A stretch of DNA of 5,325 bases, taken from assembly GCA_964409865.1 (NCBI GenBank), contig CAYPGE010000531.1, positions 1-5,325 of the forward strand, read 5' to 3'. A model generated the notes under the pieces. That model did no database searches, was not told the DNA's origin, and saw only the letters and a list, made by a program, of their open reading frames with translations. The DNA is from Anammoximicrobium sp964409865 (GTDB taxonomy: Bacteria; Planctomycetota; Planctomycetia; Pirellulales; Pirellulaceae). This document shows, one piece after another, positions 1-5,325 of the stretch (position 1 is the stretch's first letter; the number at the start of each line of letters is the position of its first letter). The position numbers and the translations under genes were made by a program.

Positions 1-1912
1 TCCAATCCAGCGCGTACGGCTTGCAGTCGGCCCGCCACAGCCGCGCGAATTCGCGTCCCAGCGCCTCGTGCGCGTCGCGATTGGCCCGGACCAGTTTTTC
101 GATTTCCTCCAGGGCCGGCAGCGCGTCGCGCGGCGGCAGTTCGCAGACCTGCGTGTACCGTTGGGCCGCCTGGTAGCCGTCCTGCATCCGCGTTCCGATC
201 AACTCCATCCGCCGGGCCCCGTGCAGGAACGCGTCCAGCAGGTCGGCGTTCACGGTGGCCGACTTCTGGCAAGCCTCCAGATGCTCGATCGCCGGCTGGA
301 CCAGTTCCAGCAGCCGCGCCGCCGATTTCTCGATCGCAGCCGGACTGCGGTTGGGCTGGAAGTCCTGTTCCCAGAACCGCCGGTTCATCATGCCTTGCAT
401 CCCCGGCAGTCGGTGCGTTTCGGCCAGCAATTCGATCGCCTGGCCGCAATGGTCGCCCGGCTCGCCAAACAGCACGCCGCCGATGCGGCGTTTGAAGTCC
501 TCCGGCGACGTCGCCGACGCGTTCCATGCGCATTCGGCGCCCCAGGCGTGGCCGTGCCAGCGGTAACCTTGCAGCGCCTCGCCGTCGTCCTCCCAGTCGG
601 TGTTCAGCATCCCGATCGCGCCGAGCTTGGCCCCGTCGCGGACGAAATTGCGGATGTTCGTCGTGGCCACGCCAAAGTCGGGCAGAATCCGGCTCCAGTT
701 GCTGATCCCCGGACAGACGAAAAATTCGTACCCCGAATCTTTGAACGGCAGGATCTGGTCCTCGAAGCTTTCCCGCGCGCCGTAGCCCCAGGTCAGCATC
801 ACCGTGTCCTTGGGGATCTGGTCCAGCTTGTCCGGGTGCTGCAGGATGATGTCGCCCCACATCATCATCCGCTTGCGGTACTTGGTCTGCAGCAAGTCAT
901 GGACGCGGCGGATGTGCTGCACGTACACGCCGCCCGTGCCGATCTGCTTGGCCAGTTCCTTCGACGGCCCTTCGCCCAGGCCCCAAGTCTCATCGCAGCA
1001 CACGTTGAACATCTCGAATGGCAACAGCGGGCAGACCTCGGAATAGATCTCGTCCAGTAGCTGGTACGTTCCCTCCTTGACCGGGCTCAGCACACCGCTG
1101 TTTTCCCCCAGCGCGGCATAGGGCTCTTTCTTCAGGATCCAGCCAAAATGCCCGAACGACTGCTGGTTGCCCAACACCTCTGTGAAGTGCTGCTTGGCGT
1201 GCGACACCAACGCTTTCAATTCAGCCGGTTCGAGCGAGCCGTCCGGCGGGCCGATGTCGGGGTGCTTGGCGAACGCGTACTGGTACTCCATGTAGTAGGT
1301 CCACATGTTCAGCTTGAGCGACGCTCCCAACTCGACGCCGCGCTGGAGCGTGGGGAGCGTGGAACTCGGCCCACGCGTCATGTCGTCTTGCGTGCACCGC
1401 CAGCGGAGCGAAGGCCAATCTTCGATCGCCAGGCACCGCAGGCTCGTGCCCTCCCGGTTGGCCCGGATCAGCTGGCACAGCGTCTGCACCGCGTAGAACA
1501 GGCCGGCCGGTCCTTGGCCGCGGCAAGTCACAGCGTCGCGTTCGACGTGCAGTTGGTAGTCTTCGGGCCCCGCACCTTCACGGAACTGAAAACTTGACGC
1601 AGCGGCGTTCGGATCCGCGGTCAGACGCAGCCAGTGGCCGTCGTCCGAGACCGTCGTTGACTTCGGAGCGGGCAAGCCGGCCCGCTGCAGATCGGCGGCG
1701 ATCAAGGCGGCCTCGATCTCTCCGACGCCCTGGGCTTTTTCCAGAACCAGAGGCCGCTGCAGATCGAACGTTCCGTCCCGCAGCGCGACCTTCTTGGGAT
1801 ACGGCACCAAGCGTAACCCTTCGGCCTCCGCCGTCCGCCCCGGCAGCGCCGCGATGCCGAGGCACCAGGTGAGTCCCAGAACCAACCCGCAAGCAGCAAA
1901 ACGACTTCTCAT
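1..1912 (-). CDS. Exported glycoside hydrolase family 20 protein (beta-N-acetylhexosaminidase type), C-terminus cut by the window edge
   Basis: The frame is open from the ATG at 1912-1910 to the left edge, giving 637 residues with no stop. A GGGAGGGG Shine-Dalgarno (1919-1926) lies 6 bases before the start. Residues 1-28 look like a signal peptide (MRSR, then a hydrophobic stretch, then ALPGRTA), so the enzyme should act outside the cytoplasm. Residues 30-150 resemble the GH20 N-terminal domain, ending in GLFYAVQTLCQLI. The catalytic barrel follows: WRC with R172 as the likely substrate-binding arginine, QSFGHFG with H255, the acid/base pair D307-E308 in FNVCCDETWGLG, MWGDII (W352, D354), TDWEDDGE (W440) and GAECAWN (E460, W463). 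About 160 mostly helical residues come after the barrel. Family knowledge: GH20 enzymes use substrate-assisted catalysis to release terminal GlcNAc or GalNAc; the Asp orients the acetamido group and the Glu is the acid/base. The motif CCDETW differs from the common GGDE and is closer to the divergent 'CDET(F/W)xLG' group. Family assignment is strong; the exact substrate is unknown. Confidence 0.9.
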   Translation of the reverse strand, partial: MRSRFAACGLVLGLTWCLGIAALPGRTAEAEGLRLVPYPKKVALRDGTFDLQRPLVLEKAQGVGEIEAALIAADLQRAGLPAPKSTTVSDDGHWLRLTADPNAAASSFQFREGAGPEDYQLHVERDAVTCRGQGPAGLFYAVQTLCQLIRANREGTSLRCLAIEDWPSLRWRCTQDDMTRGPSSTLPTLQRGVELGASLKLNMWTYYMEYQYAFAKHPDIGPPDGSLEPAELKALVSHAKQHFTEVLGNQQSFGHFGWILKKEPYAALGENSGVLSPVKEGTYQLLDEIYSEVCPLLPFEMFNVCCDETWGLGEGPSKELAKQIGTGGVYVQHIRRVHDLLQTKYRKRMMMWGDIILQHPDKLDQIPKDTVMLTWGYGARESFEDQILPFKDSGYEFFVCPGISNWSRILPDFGVATTNIRNFVRDGAKLGAIGMLNTDWEDDGEALQGYRWHGHAWGAECAWNASATSPEDFKRRIGGVLFGEPGDHCGQAIELLAETHRLPGMQGMMNRRFWEQDFQPNRSPAAIEKSAARLLELVQPAIEHLEACQKSATVNADLLDAFLHGARRMELIGTRMQDGYQAAQRYTQVCELPPRDALPALEEIEKLVRANRDAHEALGREFARLWRADCKPYALDW

Positions 1913-1918
1913 GGCGAT

Positions 1919-1926
1919 CCCCTCCC
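1919..1926 (-). promoter_or_regulatory. Ribosome binding site of the GH20 gene
   Basis: GGGAGGGG on the minus strand lies 6 bases before the ATG at 1912-1910. It supports this start, which also places the signal peptide directly at the N-terminus. Confidence 0.7.
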
Positions 1927-1939
1927 GTGTGAATACGCG

Positions 1940-1963
1940 TGTTGCACGTTTGAACGTACAACA
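1940..1963. promoter_or_regulatory. 24-base near-perfect palindrome, candidate operator of the GH20 gene
   Basis: The half-site TGTTGCACGTT is followed by a 2-base centre (TG, 1951-1952) and then AACGTACAACA. Ten of the 11 half-site pairs match; the only mismatch is C1945 against A1958. The site ends 27 bases before the GH20 start codon and about 14 bases before its ribosome binding site, where a repressor could block transcription. Its compact two-fold symmetry, with almost no loop, suits a dimeric DNA-binding regulator better than an RNA hairpin. No regulator gene is visible in the window, so the protein partner is unknown. Confidence 0.5.
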
Positions 1964-2029
1964 AGGCAGGGTCGGCAGGAACATGGGAGGCAGGAAAATG
2001 TAAGGGCGGAATTCCCGCGCAGAAGGTAA

Positions 2030-2116
2030 GCTGGAACAAGTCCGCGCAGTTCCGGCAGTGATTCTCGTCGTTCGCGTACTGCTCGATGTGCCGGAACTGC
2101 GCGCATTTGTTCCGGC
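2030..2116. repeat. REP/BIME-like pair of inverted 27-base palindromic units
   Basis: Two units have the same plan: an 8-base stem arm, an 11-base loop, and the complementary arm GTTCCGGC. The right unit (2090-2116) is perfect, GCCGGAAC paired with GTTCCGGC. The left unit (2030-2056) has one T-G mismatch, GCTGGAAC with GTTCCGGC. The two loops are near reverse complements, so 2033-2057 also pairs with 2089-2113 over 25 bases with two mismatches, enclosing a 31-base loop. The structure can therefore fold as two small hairpins or one long one. It begins 11 bases past the GTPase stop codon. No T-run follows on either strand, so it is not a classic intrinsic terminator, though it could stabilise the mRNA 3' end or stop transcription by another route. 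A non-autonomous element is also possible, but I see no clear target-site duplication. Confidence 0.7.
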
Positions 2117-2127
2117 CTGCGGTGAGC

Positions 2128-3702
2128 CTACGCGGGCGGTCCGGCCAGCCGCGTCAGTGCGGCGCGGAGGAGGCCCGTACAGGCATGGCCCAGCTGCTGG
2201 AAGATTGCCTGCACGCGGTGGCTGTCCAATTCGGCGTGCAACGTGCGCAGCAGGGCACACGCTCGGGCCTCGCCCAAGACGCGGAGCATCGCCGGGAGCA
2301 GTTCTTCGTACGCGCCCCAGGCCCGCCCGCGGGCTACGTCGGCGCACACGGGAACCACCTCGGCCAACTGCGCGCCGAATTGCTCGTGGGTGTAGGCCAC
2401 CGCGCCGGCGATCGAGTGCTCCTTGGGCTGCGACGGCTTGCGCCAAGCGTAAGGGGGCGTCCACTGGAGCGCCGGCGGGAGTTGGTCAATGTGGGTCAGC
2501 ACGCCCAGTACCGGCGCGGGCTTGCGTTGCAGGTTGGCTTGCAGCCAAGCCGTCAGTTCGCCCAACAACTTCACGTCAGCTCGCCGAGCGGGGGCGGTAG
2601 CGTCCATCACCAACAGCACCAGATCCGCGCCGCGCAAGGCTTCCTGCATCTCGCGCACTTGCTCCGGCGTCGCCCCGTCGTCGCCGTAGCCGGCCGTGTC
2701 CAGCAGCACCAGCCGGTCCTCCGTCGTGCTGAGGCGCAGCTCGTATTGCTGGACGTGTTTGGTCTGCGGCAACACATCGACGGCGGCTTGCTGCCGGCCC
2801 AGCAGCGCATTGATCAGGCTCGATTTGCCGGCTTTGACCTGGCCCACCAACGCCACGCGCACTTCCAGAGGTTCTGCGGGCGTTTCGGGCGTGACGGCAG
2901 AAGCGACTTCGCCGTCGGCCGCAAGTTCCGCGCTGCGCTGCAACTCCGCCTGCAGCCGCCGATAGCGGGCGGCCCCGCCGCGCAGCCGGCCGCTGTTCAT
3001 TTCGATCAAATAGAAACCGACGTTGCGGACAAAGATCACATAGAACCATTCCAAGGCGTGATCCCGCAACTGCTGCGTCGCCGACTGGGTGGTGAACCGG
3101 GCGATCAGGTAGCGGCCGAAATTCACCGGGTTCATCAGGACGGAGGCCGCCCAGGTGATGTTGCTGGCGGCACTCAACCAACTCGGAGCCTTGCCCAGCA
3201 TGCGCCACTGGTCGACGGTCATCAAGTGGCTGGCCGGGACGTACTGCCGGCACCACTGCGCCGAATCCTCGATTGCCAGCTGAGCGGCGGCTAGCAGATC
3301 CAAGACGGTCAAAGAGCCGAGCGGGTCTTTGGCTCTGGGATGGTAATGCCGCGCGATCGCCAACGCCAGATCCATCGCCGATTGGAGATAGAAGTGGAGA
3401 TCGGTCAGTTGGCCGGGCGCGACCTTTTCGATCTGCCGTTGATGGGATTCGACGATGACGAGGGCTTCGCGGTCACGCGTGGTCCAATGCTCCGGCGGGA
3501 CGAAATCGGCCTCGGCAGGCGGTGCCAGCTGTTTTCGCCAGGCCCGCGTCAGGAGATAGGCGGCGACCCAGCACAGCGGCGCCAGCCACCACAACCACCA
3601 GTACCGTCCGGACCGCCAAACGACGACCGCCCCCACCGTGAAGAACACGGCGACCGGCACCGCGTACAGGGCAAGGATTACCAGCCAACGCCAGAGTTTC
3701 AA
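2128..3702 (-). CDS. Membrane-anchored GTPase of the MMR_HSR1 / '50S ribosome-binding GTPase' type
   Basis: 524 residues with a TTG start. Two hydrophobic segments near the N-terminus (about 5-28 and 34-52, the second rich in Trp) should anchor it in the inner membrane. A charged helical region of about 230 residues follows, with the stretch NITWAASVLMNPVNFGRYL near 181-199 and FYVIFVRNVGFYLIEMNSGRL near 220-240. The G domain occupies about 280-460: G1 GQVKAGKSS (287-295), a possible G2 threonine at T314, G3 DTAG (335-338), G4 THID (403-406) and a possible G5 near PVCADVARG (451-459). The G4 motif has His where classical GTPases have Lys (N/TKxD); from memory this variant recurs in this membrane GTPase family. 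The C-terminus (about 465-524) is helical. Nucleotide binding is well supported; the cellular role is not known. The gene lies 84 bases downstream of the 225-residue exported protein and may share its transcript. Confidence 0.85.
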   Translation of the reverse strand: MKLWRWLVILALYAVPVAVFFTVGAVVVWRSGRYWWLWWLAPLCWVAAYLLTRAWRKQLAPPAEADFVPPEHWTTRDREALVIVESHQRQIEKVAPGQLTDLHFYLQSAMDLALAIARHYHPRAKDPLGSLTVLDLLAAAQLAIEDSAQWCRQYVPASHLMTVDQWRMLGKAPSWLSAASNITWAASVLMNPVNFGRYLIARFTTQSATQQLRDHALEWFYVIFVRNVGFYLIEMNSGRLRGGAARYRRLQAELQRSAELAADGEVASAVTPETPAEPLEVRVALVGQVKAGKSSLINALLGRQQAAVDVLPQTKHVQQYELRLSTTEDRLVLLDTAGYGDDGATPEQVREMQEALRGADLVLLVMDATAPARRADVKLLGELTAWLQANLQRKPAPVLGVLTHIDQLPPALQWTPPYAWRKPSQPKEHSIAGAVAYTHEQFGAQLAEVVPVCADVARGRAWGAYEELLPAMLRVLGEARACALLRTLHAELDSHRVQAIFQQLGHACTGLLRAALTRLAGPPA

Positions 3703-3710
3703 AACCGTGT

Positions 3711-3714
3711 CTCC
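3711..3714 (-). promoter_or_regulatory. Ribosome binding site that supports the TTG start of the GTPase
   Basis: GGAG on the minus strand lies 8 bases before TTG (3702-3700). I found no ATG, GTG or TTG codon in the same frame over the preceding 70 or so bases. The hydrophobic anchor begins directly after this start. Confidence 0.55.
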
Positions 3715-3786
3715 GAATTGGCATCTTCCTTCCCCCCTGCCAGCTCGTCTCCAGCATTCCGAAATTCGGTTGGCACGGGGGTGTCT

Positions 3787-4464
3787 CTACCACGGCCCGC
3801 GGACGTAGTACACGCCGAACTGGTCGGTGTGGCTCGGCCAGCGGGGTGTCGGACGCACAGGCAGGGTGCCGGGCATCGCGCCGCCCTCGGCCATCATGCC
3901 GCCGGGATATGGACGCTCGAACTGATGGTAGATCGGCGACACGGTCGTCTGCGAGACTCCCCATCCCATCCTGGTCTGCATCCGCGCGGTCGGCGGGACG
4001 ACGAGGGCCACCGGAGCGCCCCAGGCAGTGTGGGAGTAGCCGGCGTGCCAGGATTGCGTCGCCGCTCGCTGGGCGGCGATCCAGTCGGCTCTGGCCCACG
4101 GGTCGATCAGCGGCTGGCCGCTGTGCACCATGCTGCTCACGCCGGCGGCGGCGCCGGCGAGAAAGCCTGGAGAGCCGCCGGGGCACGCACAGGCATTCGC
4201 CCTGCCGAGCAAGGCCCGTGGTTGCAAGCGAAGGGCGCGGCGACTGCACGTGCATTGGCAATTGCCGTTGCACCCATCGCAACAGGACTGACAACCGCCG
4301 TCGTCTGCCACGAATGCGTCGTCAGTCAACTCAGGAACAACTTGCAGATTGTCCGGCGGAGCGTCGATTCTCTGCAATCCGTCCTGGCAGAATGCGCTGG
4401 ACGCCACGGCCATGAGGAAGCTGATGGTTCCCGCCAGCAAGGCGGTCTGGCTGAAGGTTTTCAT
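3787..4464 (-). CDS. Planctomycete-type exported protein of unknown function with a cysteine cluster
   Basis: 225 residues from the ATG at 4464-4462, preceded by AGGAA (4472-4476) at 7 bases spacing. Residues 1-24 form a clear signal peptide (MKTFSQ, a hydrophobic core, ASSA). C26 lies near the cleavage site, but SAFC does not fit a lipobox, so signal peptidase I is more likely. Seven cysteines fall within residues 58-73 in the order C-x2-CC-x2-C-x3-C-x-C-x-C, with a further C-x-C at 92-94. They could bind metal or form disulfides. The second half is rich in aromatics, Pro and Gly: AATQSWHAGY, WGAPVALVVPPTA, SPIYHQFERPYPGG and a terminal PRWPSHTDQFGVYYVRGPW. I recognise this C-terminal half as a recurrent planctomycete hypothetical family. 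No function is known to me and no enzyme motif is visible. It follows the 158-residue exported protein by 106 bases, and their co-occurrence suggests a shared envelope or surface role. Confidence 0.8.
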   Translation of the reverse strand: MKTFSQTALLAGTISFLMAVASSAFCQDGLQRIDAPPDNLQVVPELTDDAFVADDGGCQSCCDGCNGNCQCTCSRRALRLQPRALLGRANACACPGGSPGFLAGAAAGVSSMVHSGQPLIDPWARADWIAAQRAATQSWHAGYSHTAWGAPVALVVPPTARMQTRMGWGVSQTTVSPIYHQFERPYPGGMMAEGGAMPGTLPVRPTPRWPSHTDQFGVYYVRGPW

Positions 4465-4499
4465 GGGTGAGTTCCTGGATAAGGTGGGGGAATCGGGGT

Positions 4500-4529
4500 G
4501 GCTGCCGGGGTGCCAGCAGCCCGGCTTTT
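4500..4529. other. GC-rich hairpin with two mutually exclusive stems between the two exported-protein genes
   Basis: Stem A is GCCGGG (4504-4509) with CCCGGC (4520-4525). Stem B is GGCTGC (4500-4505) with GCAGCC (4516-4521). Each has 6 perfect pairs and a 10-base loop, and they share bases, so only one can form at a time. On the plus strand stem A is followed by TTTT (4526-4529), which looks like an intrinsic terminator for rightward transcription, yet no plus-strand gene precedes it. On the minus strand no T-run follows. For the leftward transcript it would be a leader structure about 36 bases before the 225-residue gene. Confidence 0.4.
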
Positions 4530-4570
4530 CGGAGCAACCGGACTGCTTCTGCTAGTCTCTCGGCGGACGT

Positions 4571-5047
4571 TTACCTCGGGATCCGCAACGTCTGCTGGGC
4601 GGTCTTCAGCGTGGCCACCACTGGATTGCAGTACCAGGTGACCTTGGTCCGGGTAAATCCGCGCCCATTGTCGTACCATTGGCGGTAGGTGCGTTGATGG
4701 GGATACAGCATTTCGTGGGGCATGAGCGGCTGGTAGGTGTAGTAAGTGTGTCCGACCAGCGGAGGAACGGGGCGAGGCGCCAGATACATCGCGGCCGGGA
4801 CGCCGCCGCAATCGTTCGGTACGTAAAAGTTATAAAACAGATCGGGATTTCCGTACTCCCACGGCCGACAGCCGTAGTCCGCTGCCGAGGCCATCGCCTC
4901 GCCGTACTGGACGGTTCCCGTTTCCATGGGCAACGGCTGGGGAGCGTTGCCGAGGTCTTCCTGGCCTCGTAAACCGCTGGTAGCGACGCCGCAGGCGAGC
5001 CCGATCGTCAAGACCGCCAGAAGCTTCTGGGTGAATCTCCCTGTCAT
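4571..5047 (-). CDS. Small planctomycete-type exported protein of unknown function, Tyr/Pro rich
   Basis: 158 residues from the ATG at 5047-5045, with a strong GAGGAG site (5054-5059) 6 bases upstream. Residues 1-28 are a signal peptide (MTGRFTQK, hydrophobic core, LRG before QED). The mature part is dominated by Tyr, Pro, His and Trp: YGNPDLFYNFYVPNDCGG (about 65-82), MYLAPRPVPPLVGHTYYTYQ (about 87-106), PLMPHEMLYPHQRTYRQWY (about 107-125) and a basic end FTRTKVTWYCNPVV. Three cysteines (C60, C80, C140) lie outside the signal peptide. I recognise the 'APRPVPPLVGHTYYTYQPLMPHE' region as a widespread planctomycete hypothetical family; nothing in it points to catalysis. It is the first gene of a possible three-gene transcript with the cysteine-cluster protein and the membrane GTPase. 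A periplasmic or cell-surface structural role is an inference only. Confidence 0.8.
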   Translation of the reverse strand: MTGRFTQKLLAVLTIGLACGVATSGLRGQEDLGNAPQPLPMETGTVQYGEAMASAADYGCRPWEYGNPDLFYNFYVPNDCGGVPAAMYLAPRPVPPLVGHTYYTYQPLMPHEMLYPHQRTYRQWYDNGRGFTRTKVTWYCNPVVATLKTAQQTLRIPR

Positions 5048-5242
5048 GGATTTCTCCTCGTGATCACAATCGCAGGAAACAGAATCGCACCGGCCGGGGG
5101 GGATCGCGGGCTGTCGGCCGGCAGTTGGTGTGCAGTTTCTGGGGTTCCGAGGGCCTCTCCGAACGGGATTCCGCCGGAGTCGATCCCAATGTAGGCTAGA
5201 TGGATTAGTCGGATGGCTCTGTGGACAAGGATGAATCTTTGT

Positions 5243-5268
5243 TTGCGGGCTGGAACAATTACCCGCAA
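5243..5268. promoter_or_regulatory. 26-base inverted repeat, candidate regulator-binding site
   Basis: TTGCGGG (5243-5249) and CCCGCAA (5262-5268) form a perfect 7-base inverted repeat around a 12-base spacer. It lies about 196 bases before the 158-residue gene. Size and symmetry would suit a dimeric regulator, but it could also be a chance match in GC-rich DNA. Confidence 0.35.
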
Positions 5269-5272
5269 TCGT

Positions 5273-5294
5273 CCGTTTTCACCGTCTGAAACGG
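5273..5294. repeat. Short bulged hairpin near the right edge
   Basis: CCGTTTTCA (5273-5281) pairs with TGAAACGG (5287-5294): 8 pairs with a one-base bulge at T5279 and a 5-base loop. No T-run follows on either strand, so it is not a standard terminator. It sits 4 bases from the inverted repeat at 5243-5268. Confidence 0.35.
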
Positions 5295-5318
5295 GTGGGA
5301 GAACGGCCTTCCAGTCCT

Positions 5319-5324
5319 TATAAT
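5319..5324 (+). promoter_or_regulatory. Possible -10 box of a rightward promoter leaving the window
   Basis: TATAAT, a perfect match to the sigma-70 -10 consensus, lies at the right edge on the plus strand. The hexamer 17 bases upstream (TGGGAG, 5296-5301) is a poor -35. If real, it would drive a divergent gene to the right of this window. Confidence 0.3.
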
Positions 5325-5325
5325 C

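Larger units (their letters stand above)
5048..5325. other. Non-coding leader region upstream of the exported-protein genes
   Basis: These 278 bases hold no gene I can support. A 74-codon minus-strand frame starting with TTG at 5268 overlaps the 158-residue gene by ATGA, but its translation is low in complexity and matches no family I know. The region contains the inverted repeats at 5243-5268 and 5273-5294, and a plus-strand TATAAT at 5319-5324. No convincing leftward promoter pair stands out. Confidence 0.5.

Noticed and set aside
68..1060. 330-codon open frame on the plus strand
   Set aside because: It lies antisense to the GH20 gene, whose frame carries the catalytic and fold motifs. The plus-strand translation is rich in Arg, Gln, Val and Leu with no recognisable motif, as expected of a shadow frame in GC-rich DNA.
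1148..1597. 149-codon open frame on the plus strand
   Set aside because: It is antisense to the N-terminal part of the GH20 gene and has no recognisable motif; a coding shadow.
1578..2039. 153-codon minus-strand frame over the GH20 start and upstream gap
   Set aside because: It is out of frame with the GH20 signal peptide and N-terminal domain, and would read through the palindrome at 1940-1963.
2086..3294. 402-codon open frame on the plus strand
   Set aside because: It is antisense to the GTPase. The minus frame has intact G1, G3 and G4 motifs and membrane segments, while this one is repetitive in Gln, Arg, His and Ala and has no domain.
3738..3775. Weak inverted repeats between the GTPase and the 225-residue gene (TGCCA with TGGCA, and CCGAAATTCGG at 3759-3769)
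   Set aside because: The arms are only 5 bases long, with no T-run; likely chance.
3473..4294. 273-codon minus-strand frame overlapping two genes
   Set aside because: It runs out of frame through the 225-residue gene and the start of the GTPase, and its translation is Arg-rich without any fold signature.
3340..4470. 376-codon open frame on the plus strand
   Set aside because: It spans antisense across parts of two minus-strand genes and the gap between them, with no motif; inconsistent with the well-supported genes there.
5044..5268. 74-codon minus-strand frame with a TTG start, ending in an ATGA overlap with the 158-residue gene
   Set aside because: The overlap looks operon-like, but there is no convincing ribosome site, no recognisable family, and its start falls inside an inverted repeat. 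It could be reconsidered if conserved in relatives.
1..5325. Search by eye for CRISPR arrays, tRNA or rRNA genes, transposases and toxin-antitoxin genes
   Set aside because: I saw no regularly spaced direct repeats, cloverleaf-like segments, transposase motifs or small paired toxin genes.

Overview
This is a GC-rich bacterial window in which every gene I can support lies on the minus strand, so it reads right to left. Two small exported proteins, at 4571-5047 and 3787-4464, have sequences I recognise from planctomycete genomes (Pirellulales-like). They carry phrases such as 'VGHTYYTYQPLMPHE' and 'PRWPSHTDQFGVYYVRGPW'. I therefore infer a member of the Planctomycetota. This rests on remembered family resemblance, not on a search.

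Layout from right to left: a leader of about 278 bases (5048-5325) holds two short inverted repeats and a consensus-like -10 box pointing out of the window. Next comes a 158-residue exported protein rich in Tyr and Pro. After a 106-base gap with a GC-rich hairpin comes a 225-residue exported protein with a dense cysteine cluster. After an 84-base gap comes a 524-residue membrane-anchored GTPase that starts with TTG. The three genes are co-directional and could be one transcript.

A 215-base gap (1913-2127) follows. It holds two strong palindromic structures: a REP/BIME-like pair of inverted 27-base palindromes just past the GTPase stop codon, and an operator-like 24-base palindrome just before the next gene. 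That gene, which runs off the left edge (1-1912), encodes an exported family 20 glycoside hydrolase (beta-N-acetylhexosaminidase type). Its 637 visible residues fill the whole left third.

The hydrolase probably removes terminal N-acetylhexosamines from glycans outside the cytoplasm. The functions of the two small exported proteins and the GTPase are unknown. Nothing here clearly forms a defence, CRISPR or mobile system. The most unusual material is the pair of structured intergenic regions and the linkage of the two planctomycete-type exported proteins with a membrane GTPase.
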